A stretch of 7,589 bases of DNA from an uncultured Phycisphaerae bacterium. GTDB taxonomy: Bacteria > Planctomycetota > Phycisphaerae > Phycisphaerales > SM1A02. This document shows, piece after piece, positions 1 to 6,098 of this stretch. The DNA lies in contig CALCOW010000273.1 in assembly GCA_937899935.1 (NCBI GenBank), positions 1 through 7,589 on the forward strand. Reading direction: 5' to 3'. A model generated the notes under the pieces. It was not told the DNA's origin and searched no databases. It saw nothing but the letters and a program-made list of their open reading frames with translations. Numbering within the stretch: position 1 is the stretch's first letter; each line of letters starts with the position of its first letter. The translations under genes and the position numbers were made by a program.

Positions 1-1
1 T

Positions 2-421
2 AATTATCCAGATCTATCGATCCTCATCGGCCATCTGGGCCATCCATGGATCGATGAGACGCTGCTGCTCTTGGGAAAACATGCCAATGTCTATGCTGAT
101 GTTGCTGGCGTGGCCTCGTCACCCTGGCAGCTCTATCAGGCGCTCTTGGCTGCCCAGAGCCTCCGTGTGATGAATAAGCTGCTGTTTGGCTCTGGGTTCC
201 CTCGGGAGACGCCAGCCAAGGCGATTGAATATATGTACTCGGTCAACCAGTTTAGCCAGGGTACTGGTCTGCCCAACGTGCCACGTTCGCTCGTTCGTGA
301 TATTGTTGAGCGCAACAGCCTTGCGTGTTTGGGCATCGATGTCGAATGGCCGACGGCTCGGGTGGAAACAGATAGTGACTTATCCTTGTCAGTTGATTCG
401 GCTAAGTTACTAATCGATTGA
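2..421 (+). CDS. Amidohydrolase (amidohydrolase_2-like TIM barrel), C-terminal part
   Basis: This is the 3' end of a gene; its reading frame is open to the left edge of the window, so the true start lies outside. The visible 139 residues look like the C-terminal half of a metal-dependent TIM-barrel hydrolase of the amidohydrolase_2 group (Pfam PF04909 type). There is a GHLGHPW strand near the window start, whose His corresponds to a metal-site/catalytic His in the family, then a NVYADVAG strand, then LLFGSGFP at about 170-202, and a closing helix ending in LACLGID. Family members usually read GSD[FY]P at the last motif, and that Asp is an active-site/metal residue. Here codon 194-196 is GGG (Gly). 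The enzyme may be altered or belong to a subfamily with another chemistry; the substrate is unknown. ACMS decarboxylase belongs to the same superfamily, but nothing visible points specifically to it, and rplU separates this gene from the kynurenine genes. The lipoprotein gene follows after 48 bases. Confidence 0.8.
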   Translation, partial: NYPDLSILIGHLGHPWIDETLLLLGKHANVYADVAGVASSPWQLYQALLAAQSLRVMNKLLFGSGFPRETPAKAIEYMYSVNQFSQGTGLPNVPRSLVRDIVERNSLACLGIDVEWPTARVETDSDLSLSVDSAKLLID

Positions 422-423
422 TG

Positions 424-469
424 AGGTCCTGCCCCTGAACCTGGTGGTAGAGGACCAAAGGATGGTCCT
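424..469 (+). promoter_or_regulatory. Hairpin with the Shine-Dalgarno in its loop, plus an alternative pairing
   Basis: Directly upstream of the GTG start at 470, AGGACCA (451-457) and TGGTCCT (463-469) form a perfect 7-bp inverted repeat. The 5-base loop, AAGGA (458-462), is exactly the Shine-Dalgarno sequence. A further GGTCCT at 425-430 can pair with AGGACC at 451-456, which would break the first hairpin, so two mutually exclusive structures are possible. The repeats are seen directly; a role in translation control is inference. Confidence 0.5.
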
Positions 470-1168
470 GTGCCACGATTGGCAATCGTCTTGCTTGGAA
501 TACTCGCGGCTACGACGGTGGGATGTTCGCCCCAGCTTATTTATGAATCAGTTGCCCCTGCTGGGACATTTCATGCCAGCAGCCTACGCGATCAACCTGT
601 TGTGTTGTCGGCGGATTTTTCCAATGTTTTCTTTTCTGGTGATGAATACACAGAAGCAACCTTTTGGTTGAGCACGGTGTCGACCGACAAGATCCTCAAA
701 GGCAAAGTCAAGAATGGGCAAGTGATTCATGTGACGGTCCTTTGGACACCGCTTCCGGGGATGACCCCTATTGATTCTTCTGCAACCAATGCCAGTATCC
801 GCTACATCCTTTTTGCCGATGGTGAAGTTGGTGTCTACGAGGGTGGTGGTTTTGCGATGACGGTATCACCGTTTTGGTCAAGTGAAACCCGTATTTCTTT
901 GCGAGACGCTACGTTGCGTTTGGCCGTTTCAACGCCTGGTTTTCGCGACTTATTGTCACCGGCGCAGCTGACTGGAATTGCAAGTGCGTCCAACAATGCG
1001 CGAGAGACGCGTCGCTTTTATTACGGAACCAGTCAATTGGTGACAGATCGCTTGGGGATCCCTTGGCTCGTGCGAGCAAAGAGCCCTGCGATGGGATTGA
1101 AGTTAGCACTACAGAAGCTGGCGCAGCAGCACATGCTTCCCTCGCTTGGGCCGGTCAACATTCAATAA
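470..1168 (+). CDS. Probable lipoprotein/exported protein of unknown function
   Basis: The product is 232 residues. The start is GTG at 470, the first start codon after the in-frame stop at 422; AAGGA sits 7 bases upstream. The N-terminus is a short basic tip (MPR), a hydrophobic stretch (about residues 4-15) and then TVGC with Cys at 19. This resembles a lipoprotein signal, though Thr at the -3 position of the lipobox is atypical, so simple export is an alternative. The mature part looks beta-rich: a segment ILKGKVKNGQVIHVTVLW (about 75-92), then IRYILFADGEVGVYEGGGFAM (about 108-129). A lysine-rich 'KG..K.G..V.V' strand followed by a 'RY..F' strand recalls small OB/NTR-like secreted domains, but that is only a pattern impression. 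The C-terminal third is more helical. I do not recognise the family. The gene follows the amidohydrolase closely and may be co-transcribed with it; it converges on rplU with a 25-base gap that shows no clear terminator. Confidence 0.75.
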   Translation: MPRLAIVLLGILAATTVGCSPQLIYESVAPAGTFHASSLRDQPVVLSADFSNVFFSGDEYTEATFWLSTVSTDKILKGKVKNGQVIHVTVLWTPLPGMTPIDSSATNASIRYILFADGEVGVYEGGGFAMTVSPFWSSETRISLRDATLRLAVSTPGFRDLLSPAQLTGIASASNNARETRRFYYGTSQLVTDRLGIPWLVRAKSPAMGLKLALQKLAQQHMLPSLGPVNIQ

Positions 1169-1193
1169 CAATGGTTTTGTCAGATGAGACGTC

Positions 1194-1526
1194 TTAGGCT
1201 TTGGGGCCGGTGATTTCACTAACACGGACCCGTAGGTATCCTTGACGGTGGCCTTGCTTTCTTTTGTAGCCCTTGCGTCGCTTGAACTTGATGACATCGA
1301 CCTTTCGATCTTTGATCTGATCAAGCACATCAGCCTTCACGGACGCGCCACTGAGATAGGGTTGGCCGACTTTGGCAGCACTCTTCTTTTCTGCATCGCT
1401 CACCATCAACACACGATCAAAAGTGATGGTCTTTGCCTTATCACCCATATCACGTAGATCGATGTCAATGACCTCGCCCTTGGTCATCTTGATCTGGGTT
1501 CCACTATCTTCAACGATGGCGTACAT
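1194..1526 (-). CDS. rplU: 50S ribosomal protein L21 (bL21)
   Basis: The product is 110 residues, near the usual 100-105. bL21 binds 23S rRNA in the large ribosomal subunit. The N-terminus MYAIVEDSGTQIKMTKGEVIDI matches the family opening MYAVF.SGGKQ..V..G. The basic C-terminal signature KFKRRKGYKRKQGHRQGYLRVRV (about residues 80-102) is diagnostic. The ATG at 1524-1526 has a good AGGAG Shine-Dalgarno (complement of 1533-1537), 6 bases away. In most bacteria rpmA (bL27) follows rplU directly; here the downstream space is occupied by the convergent lipoprotein gene, so rpmA must be elsewhere. A leader of roughly 85 bases with a GC-rich hairpin is proposed separately. Confidence 0.97.
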   Translation of the reverse strand: MYAIVEDSGTQIKMTKGEVIDIDLRDMGDKAKTITFDRVLMVSDAEKKSAAKVGQPYLSGASVKADVLDQIKDRKVDVIKFKRRKGYKRKQGHRQGYLRVRVSEITGPKA

Positions 1527-1594
1527 GGGTCACTCCTGCATTCCGGCACCTTTGGTCACAGCAATCATTGCTCAACCCTATCTTGGTGCCTATT

Positions 1595-1612
1595 GGCCCC
1601 GGCTCAGGGGCC
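1595..1612 (-). promoter_or_regulatory. GC-rich hairpin in the rplU 5' leader
   Basis: GGCCCC (1595-1600) and GGGGCC (1607-1612) form a perfect 6-bp stem with a 6-base loop. It has no T-tract on either strand, so it is not a standard terminator. On the - strand it would lie at the very 5' end of an rplU transcript made from the proposed promoter. It could stabilise the mRNA or take part in ribosomal-protein feedback. The hairpin is seen; the role is inference. Confidence 0.4.
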
Positions 1613-1616
1613 GAGC

Positions 1617-1645
1617 ATCTTACCGATCAAACAGCTCTGATTCAA
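1617..1645 (-). promoter_or_regulatory. Possible sigma-70-type promoter for rplU
   Basis: Read on the - strand, TTGAAT (complement of 1640-1645) and TAAGAT (complement of 1617-1622) are separated by exactly 17 bases. Each matches 4 of 6 positions of the -35 TTGACA and -10 TATAAT consensus. Transcription would start near 1610, about 85 bases upstream of the rplU ATG. This is the best candidate in the 1527-1806 gap, but such matches also occur by chance. Confidence 0.35.
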
Positions 1646-1806
1646 TGCATTGAGCTATTTCATTGGCCACCAGGGTTTTTGCCAAGGTTCTGGGGCCTCC
1701 ACAGGTCTCCCCCGCTGCCTTTTCCAATTTATGGTGCCGATGCTGGCTATGCCTTACAGTGCCACTGGAGGCGATGGAGCCTTCCCTCTCCAGTTGAGCT
1801 GCACGG

Positions 1807-3414
1807 ATGCTGCAATCAATAGACCACTCTTCCTGGGCCCCCCACCTGATGGCCGTCGCCGGCTTTGGCAGCTGGGACTGGGTCATCGTTATTGCCTATC
1901 TCATCATCGTGATCGCCGTTGGTGCTTTTGTAGGAAGAACCGGGCGAAGCAAAGACGAGTTCTTTTTGGCCAGTCGCCAAATGCCAATCTGGGCGGTCGC
2001 GCTGAGTGTCTTGGCGACCAGTCAGTCAGCAGCTACGTTCATTGGTGGTCCGCAGCAGGCTTACCTCGGTAATCTGACCTACTTTGCCGGCAACCTAGGG
2101 GCACTGATCGCCGTCATCATCGTGGGCTTGGTTTTTTTGCCAGCCTTTTATCGCCAAGGCGTCACCAGCATCTACGAGATCGTGGGACAGACCTGTGGTC
2201 CGTTGGCGCAGAAGTGCGCCAGCGGCATGTTCATGGTGGGCAGGGTCTTTGCTTCAGGAGCTCGGCTGTATATCGTCGCGATTCCCTTTTCGTTGATTGC
2301 ATTTGGTGACATTGAACCCATCCAAATGATGATCTCGATATTGGTTATTGCGATTGGAGCGACGATTTATACGGTGCTGGGTGGCATCAGAGCTGTGATT
2401 TGGACAGACGTCCTGCAATCCGTGGTCTATATTTCGACCGTTATTGTCGCGCTTATCATTTTGTGGAACAAGATTCCGCTTTCATTTGGCGAGACTGTTG
2501 AGGCACTGCAAACAACCTCGAAGGGTAATAAGCTCAAGTTAATTAATACAAGTTTGAGTCTGACGGAGCCCTGGACGATCTGGTCAATCATCTTTGGGAT
2601 GTCGTTGTTTAATCTAGCGGCGTTTGGTACCGATCAAGATTTGGCTCAGCGCATGTTGACCTGCCGTAATGCACGCAGTGGTATGTGGGCGATTCTTTGG
2701 GCCAACATTGTGACATGGCCCGTGCTCATCTTGTTCCTGGCTATTGGGCTGCTGTTGGCGATTTTTTATGGCATGCCACAGATCATGGGTGATGCTGGTG
2801 GTACGCTTCCTGATAACGACACACGCAAGGTTTTTCTTGTCTTTATTCTGGAAGAACTTCCAGCAGGCATTCGTGGATTGATGCTGGCTGGTTTGTTTGC
2901 CGCAGCCATGAGTAGTATTGATTCGGCCCTCAACGCGATGGCGTCCACCTCGGTCGCAGATTTCTATCGTCCTTGGCACCGATGGCGTCATGGGCGTGAG
3001 CCAGATGCAAGGGTTGAGCTTCGGGTCAGTCGGGCGGCGGTTGCTTGTTGGGCATTGGCACTGGTGCTGTTTGCGGTGGGCTGTGTGATCGTGCAACACA
3101 ATGCAGAAAATCGGGTTTCACTTATCGATTTTGCGCTTGGCGTGATGGTCTTTGCTTACAGCGGATTGTTGGGAGTCTTTCTGACGATCTTGCTTACGCC
3201 ACGCGGCAATGCTTGGTCGGCTATTGCGGCCTTGATCGTGGGCTTTGCGGCCGTCTGGTTGATGCGGCAAGATCACATCAGAATTGAGGTCGAGCCAGAC
3301 ACCTATCGCCCGCTCTGGTTTGGCTGGCAGATGCTGATTGCGACGAGCCTTAGCGTTGTTGTTTGTGCAATAGGGTCTCGGAGCCCAAGCCAGGGGCCAA
3401 AGACGGTATCCTGA
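1807..3414 (+). CDS. Sodium:solute symporter (SSS family)
   Basis: The product is a polytopic inner-membrane protein of 535 residues with about 13 hydrophobic segments (roughly 25-45, 60-80, 93-112, 141-165, 174-192, 204-220, 256-275, 295-320, 345-372, 410-430, 440-465, 470-487, 505-523). SSS hallmarks are visible: the GGIRAVIWTDVLQS signature (192-205), TSQSAATFIGGP early on (71-82), and MSSIDSALNAMAS (368-380), which matches the helix carrying the Ser pair of the conserved Na2 sodium site. SSS proteins use the sodium gradient to import sugars, amino acids, organic acids and similar solutes; the substrate cannot be read from sequence. The gene stops 4 bases before the SDR gene and probably heads the aminomuconate operon, so an aromatic amino acid or a kynurenine-pathway intermediate is a reasonable guess. 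The start is uncertain: ATG 1807 follows an in-frame stop at 1795 and has only a weak ribosome site; ATG 1849 (MAVAGFGSWDW) would remove 14 residues and also fits the family. Confidence 0.92.
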   Translation: MLQSIDHSSWAPHLMAVAGFGSWDWVIVIAYLIIVIAVGAFVGRTGRSKDEFFLASRQMPIWAVALSVLATSQSAATFIGGPQQAYLGNLTYFAGNLGALIAVIIVGLVFLPAFYRQGVTSIYEIVGQTCGPLAQKCASGMFMVGRVFASGARLYIVAIPFSLIAFGDIEPIQMMISILVIAIGATIYTVLGGIRAVIWTDVLQSVVYISTVIVALIILWNKIPLSFGETVEALQTTSKGNKLKLINTSLSLTEPWTIWSIIFGMSLFNLAAFGTDQDLAQRMLTCRNARSGMWAILWANIVTWPVLILFLAIGLLLAIFYGMPQIMGDAGGTLPDNDTRKVFLVFILEELPAGIRGLMLAGLFAAAMSSIDSALNAMASTSVADFYRPWHRWRHGREPDARVELRVSRAAVACWALALVLFAVGCVIVQHNAENRVSLIDFALGVMVFAYSGLLGVFLTILLTPRGNAWSAIAALIVGFAAVWLMRQDHIRIEVEPDTYRPLWFGWQMLIATSLSVVVCAIGSRSPSQGPKTVS

Positions 3415-3418
3415 GCAG

Positions 3419-4222
3419 ATGCTTAACCTCACAGGAAAACGTGCGTTGGTGGCAGGCGCCAGTCGTGGTATTGGACGGGCCGCTGCAGAGGCGCTTGCTC
3501 GTCAAGGGGCCGCGGTCACCTTACTGGCTCGTGATGGTGAAACACTTTCTTCAGTTCATGCCAGCCTCCCAGTGGTCGATGGTCGTTGTCACCATTGGTT
3601 TGCAGCAGACTTTATGCAACTAGAGCCGTTGCGTGAATTAGTGCAGAAGCATGTTCAAGAAGCTGGTGGTATCGATATTCTCGTCAACAATTCAGGAGGA
3701 CCTCCGCCGGGTCCAGCGATTGAGGCGGACGTTGATGCTTATGCGGCTGCGTTCACGCAGCACTTGCTTTGTAATCAAACATTGGCACAGGTAGTAACCC
3801 CACATATGCGTGAGCAAGTATGGGGTCGGATTATCAATGTCATTTCAACCTCAGTCATTATGCCAATCGGAAATCTGGGTGTTTCAAATACGATTCGTGG
3901 AGCCGTTGGTAACTGGTCGCGTACGCTGGCACGGGAACTCGCTCCAGATGGTGTCACTGTCAATAATGTTCTTCCGGGTTTTACAATCACGGATCGCCTG
4001 AAAGGGCTGATCGCCAAACTGGCAGAGCGGCAAGGTAAAACAGAACAAGAGATTGCTGATGCCATCATGGCCACGGTGCCTGCTCAGCGTTTTGCGCAGC
4101 CAGGTGAATTGGCTGATCTGGTGGTTTATCTTGCCTCAGATGAAGCTGGATACATCAATGGCGTCAGTATTCCTGTTGACGGAGGGCGCCTTTCAGCTCA
4201 GCCTGGATTGGGTCAAAAGTGA
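3419..4222 (+). CDS. Short-chain dehydrogenase/reductase-like protein lacking the catalytic Tyr/Lys
   Basis: The product is 267 residues with the SDR Rossmann fold. The nucleotide-binding turn is AGASRGIG (12-19), where the classical form is TGxxxGxG. NNSGGPPPGP (90-99) replaces NNAG, and IINVIST (138-144) supplies the usual Ser region. Where the YxxxK motif should be, the protein reads SNTIR (156-160), so Tyr becomes Ser and Lys becomes Arg. It ends with the normal PGELADLVVYLASDEAGYINGVSIPVDGG tail (228-256). This combination (NN.GGPPPGP plus SN..R) fits a known divergent group of SDRs annotated as beta-ketoacyl-ACP-reductase-like proteins that lack the standard tetrad, so the loss is probably a subfamily trait and not decay. 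Its reaction is unknown. It lies 4 bases after the symporter gene and overlaps the AMSDH gene by 4 bases (GTGA), which points to co-translation and a role in 2-aminomuconate or 3-hydroxyanthranilate breakdown. No strong ribosome site precedes the ATG, so translational coupling is likely. Confidence 0.87.
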   Translation: MLNLTGKRALVAGASRGIGRAAAEALARQGAAVTLLARDGETLSSVHASLPVVDGRCHHWFAADFMQLEPLRELVQKHVQEAGGIDILVNNSGGPPPGPAIEADVDAYAAAFTQHLLCNQTLAQVVTPHMREQVWGRIINVISTSVIMPIGNLGVSNTIRGAVGNWSRTLARELAPDGVTVNNVLPGFTITDRLKGLIAKLAERQGKTEQEIADAIMATVPAQRFAQPGELADLVVYLASDEAGYINGVSIPVDGGRLSAQPGLGQK

Positions 4223-5676
4223 AGCGACTCGATCATTACATCGACGGACAATTGGTGGCGCCAGTCAGCGGCCAGTATTTGCCGAATGTCGAGCCCGCGA
4301 CTGGCGAAATATACAGTGAAGTGGCTGCTGGTGATGAACAAGATATAAACCGTGCCGTCGAAGCGGCGCAGTGTGCATTTCCAGCTTGGCGTTCATCGCC
4401 GGCAAGACATCGCAGTGATTTGATGCTCGCGATTGCAGCTGGCATTGAGCGTCGCCTCGACGATTTTGCTCGCGCCGAGACGGTCGATAATGGAAAGCCC
4501 ATCGGTCTCTCAACCAGTGTTGATATTCCTCGTGCCGCTGAGAACTTTCGCTTTTTTGCGACCAGTATTTTGCATGGTCATGAAGAAGCCTACATGTCAG
4601 ATAGCATGGCGCTTAATTACACGCTTCGGCAGCCGATGGGTGTTGTTGGGTGTATCTCTCCGTGGAATCTGCCCCTCTATCTTCTGACTTGGAAGATTGC
4701 GCCAGCGATTGCGACGGGAAATACGGTGGTGGCGAAACCGTCTGAGGTCACGCCTATGACCGCCTTTCTTTTGGCTGAAGTGCTAAAAGAAGCAGGTTTG
4801 CCCAAGGGGGTTCTCAATATCGTTCAGGGGCGCGGCCAAGAAGCGGGTCATGCTTTGGTGCAGCATCCAGATGTTAAAGCAATTTCATTTACTGGTGGCA
4901 CGCAGACCGGCGCCATGATAGGCAAAGCGGCTGCCGGTGGCCTCAAGAAGGTCTCTCTTGAATTAGGTGGGAAGAATCCCAATATCGTGTTTGCAGATGC
5001 TGATTTCGACCAGGCGGTATCAATTGCTTGTCGCGCAGCGTTTGCGAATCAAGGTCAAATTTGCCTCTGTGGCTCTCGTTTGTTTGTTGAGGCATCAATC
5101 ATTGGCGACTTTATAGAAGCACTTTGTCAGAAGGCCGCCGCCTTGCGTATTGGTGATCCATTAGAGTCAACAACACAACAAGGAGCGTTGGTTTCACAAG
5201 AACATCAAGCCAAAGTGCTAGCAGCTATTGAGCGGGCCCGTGATGAAGGTGCGACGGTCCATGTGGGCGGCGGTCCACCCAAGGATTTGCCTCGTCGATG
5301 TCAGAATGGATTCTTCTGTGAGCCAACCGTCCTCTCTGGTCTTTCTCATGCCTGCCAAACAAACCAAGAAGAGATCTTTGGGCCAGTGGTCTCAGTGATA
5401 CCATTTCATGATGAGATGGAACTCATCAACATGGCCAACAGCACCTCTTATGGCCTTTCTGCCAGTGTCTTTACCAGCGATTTGGCGCGGGCTCATCGGG
5501 TTGCAGCGGCTCTTGATGCAGGAACAGTCTGGATCAACTGTTGGATGTTGCGGGATTTACGTGTGCCTTTCGGAGGTGTCAAGGCCAGTGGAATTGGCCG
5601 CGAGGGTGGTGATGAGGCCCTTCGTTTCTTTACGGAACCCAAGAACGTCTGTTTGGCGATGGAGCCCGTCTCGTGA
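4219..5676 (+). CDS. 2-aminomuconate 6-semialdehyde dehydrogenase (AMSDH, ALDH8A1-like)
   Basis: This NAD-dependent aldehyde dehydrogenase of 485 residues probably oxidises 2-aminomuconate 6-semialdehyde to 2-aminomuconate in the kynurenine/3-hydroxyanthranilate route. ALDH superfamily residues are present: oxyanion-hole Asn150 in SPWNLPLY, Lys173 in VAKPSE, FTGGTQTG (224-231), general-base Glu248 in LELGGKNPN, catalytic Cys282 in GQICLCGSR, and EEIFGPV (384-390). Subfamily marks favour AMSDH: NFRFFA with Arg111, and VWINCWMLRDLRVPFGG (437-453). Arginines at these two sites hold the substrate carboxylate in the characterised Pseudomonas AMSDH, and the same segments occur in human ALDH8A1. The closely related 2-hydroxymuconic semialdehyde dehydrogenase is the main alternative; the adjacent RidA-type deaminase and nearby kynA/kynB favour the amino substrate. 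The GTG start overlaps the SDR stop (GTGA), and the stop overlaps the start of the next gene. Confidence 0.9.
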   Translation: MKRLDHYIDGQLVAPVSGQYLPNVEPATGEIYSEVAAGDEQDINRAVEAAQCAFPAWRSSPARHRSDLMLAIAAGIERRLDDFARAETVDNGKPIGLSTSVDIPRAAENFRFFATSILHGHEEAYMSDSMALNYTLRQPMGVVGCISPWNLPLYLLTWKIAPAIATGNTVVAKPSEVTPMTAFLLAEVLKEAGLPKGVLNIVQGRGQEAGHALVQHPDVKAISFTGGTQTGAMIGKAAAGGLKKVSLELGGKNPNIVFADADFDQAVSIACRAAFANQGQICLCGSRLFVEASIIGDFIEALCQKAAALRIGDPLESTTQQGALVSQEHQAKVLAAIERARDEGATVHVGGGPPKDLPRRCQNGFFCEPTVLSGLSHACQTNQEEIFGPVVSVIPFHDEMELINMANSTSYGLSASVFTSDLARAHRVAAALDAGTVWINCWMLRDLRVPFGGVKASGIGREGGDEALRFFTEPKNVCLAMEPVS

Positions 5677-6098
5677 TGAGTGGAATTGATTCATCGAGAG
5701 CGCCGGAACCTGTTGGCGCTTATCCCCATGCGCGGCGCGTTGGCAATTTGCTCTTTCTTTCCGGGATTGGCCCCCGTGAGCGCGGTCGCAAAGAGATTCC
5801 AGGTGTCACCCTGGATGGTGATGGGCGTGTGATCGAGAAAGATATCGAAGCGCAGTGTCACTCTTGTTTTAGCAATGTGAAGCATGTGCTTGAAGACGCC
5901 GGCTCTTCTTGGGATCAGATTGTAGATGTCTTGGTCTTTTTGACTGACATGAAAGGTGACTTTGCCGTCTATAACAAAATCTATGCCGACTATTTTGCTG
6001 GTGAAGGAAAACCAAACCCGACACGTACAACGATCGAGATCAGCTCTCTTCCGACACCGATTGCTGTTGAAGTTAAGGTGATTGCGACAATCGATTAG
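5673..6098 (+). CDS. RidA-family protein, probable 2-aminomuconate deaminase
   Basis: The product is 141 residues with the RidA/YjgF/UK114 fold, which forms trimers with active sites between subunits. Family landmarks are PVGAYPHARRVGNLLFLSG near the N-terminus, the helix QCHSCFSNVKHVLEDAGSSWDQIVDVLVFLTDM, and PTRTTIEI, with Arg118 matching the substrate-binding Arg of RidA. Glu133 in VEVKVIA is near the position of the RidA catalytic Glu. The insert RERGRKEIPGVTLDGDGRV fits the longer 2-aminomuconate deaminase (AmnD/NbaF-like) branch better than the roughly 128-residue imine deaminase RidA. That enzyme converts 2-aminomuconate to 4-oxalocrotonate plus ammonia, the step directly after AMSDH. 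Start choice: GTG 5673 lies 8 bases after GGAG (5661-5664) and overlaps the AMSDH stop as GTGA; ATG 5676 is a close alternative, one codon shorter. The stop codon overlaps that of kynB on the other strand. Confidence 0.88.
   Translation: MMSGIDSSRAPEPVGAYPHARRVGNLLFLSGIGPRERGRKEIPGVTLDGDGRVIEKDIEAQCHSCFSNVKHVLEDAGSSWDQIVDVLVFLTDMKGDFAVYNKIYADYFAGEGKPNPTRTTIEISSLPTPIAVEVKVIATID

Noticed and set aside
1169..1193. AGACGTCT palindrome between the convergent lipoprotein and rplU genes as a shared terminator
   Set aside because: An 8-base palindrome leaves no room for a hairpin loop, and no T-tract follows on either strand.
1595..1670. tRNA-like look on the - strand (TAGCTCAATG...AGAGC resembling a D arm)
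   Set aside because: No 5-bp anticodon stem with a 7-base loop follows, there is no T-loop GTTCGA-type motif and no acceptor stem.
1767..1797. GGAGG followed by a 7-codon ATG frame ending just before the symporter start, a possible leader peptide
   Set aside because: The Shine-Dalgarno to ATG distance is only 2 bases, and the peptide (MEPSLSS) has no regulatory amino-acid run.
1620..1886. An 88-codon open frame on the - strand, overlapping the 5' end of the symporter gene
   Set aside because: It overlaps the symporter start, has no Shine-Dalgarno before its ATG and no recognisable family. The C-terminal stretch (LAKTLVANEIAQCIESELF) looks protein-like, so a shorter gene starting inside cannot be fully excluded.
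2614..3099. 161-codon open frame antisense to the symporter gene
   Set aside because: Low-complexity, His/Gln/Thr-rich translation without family features; a shadow of the symporter reading frame.
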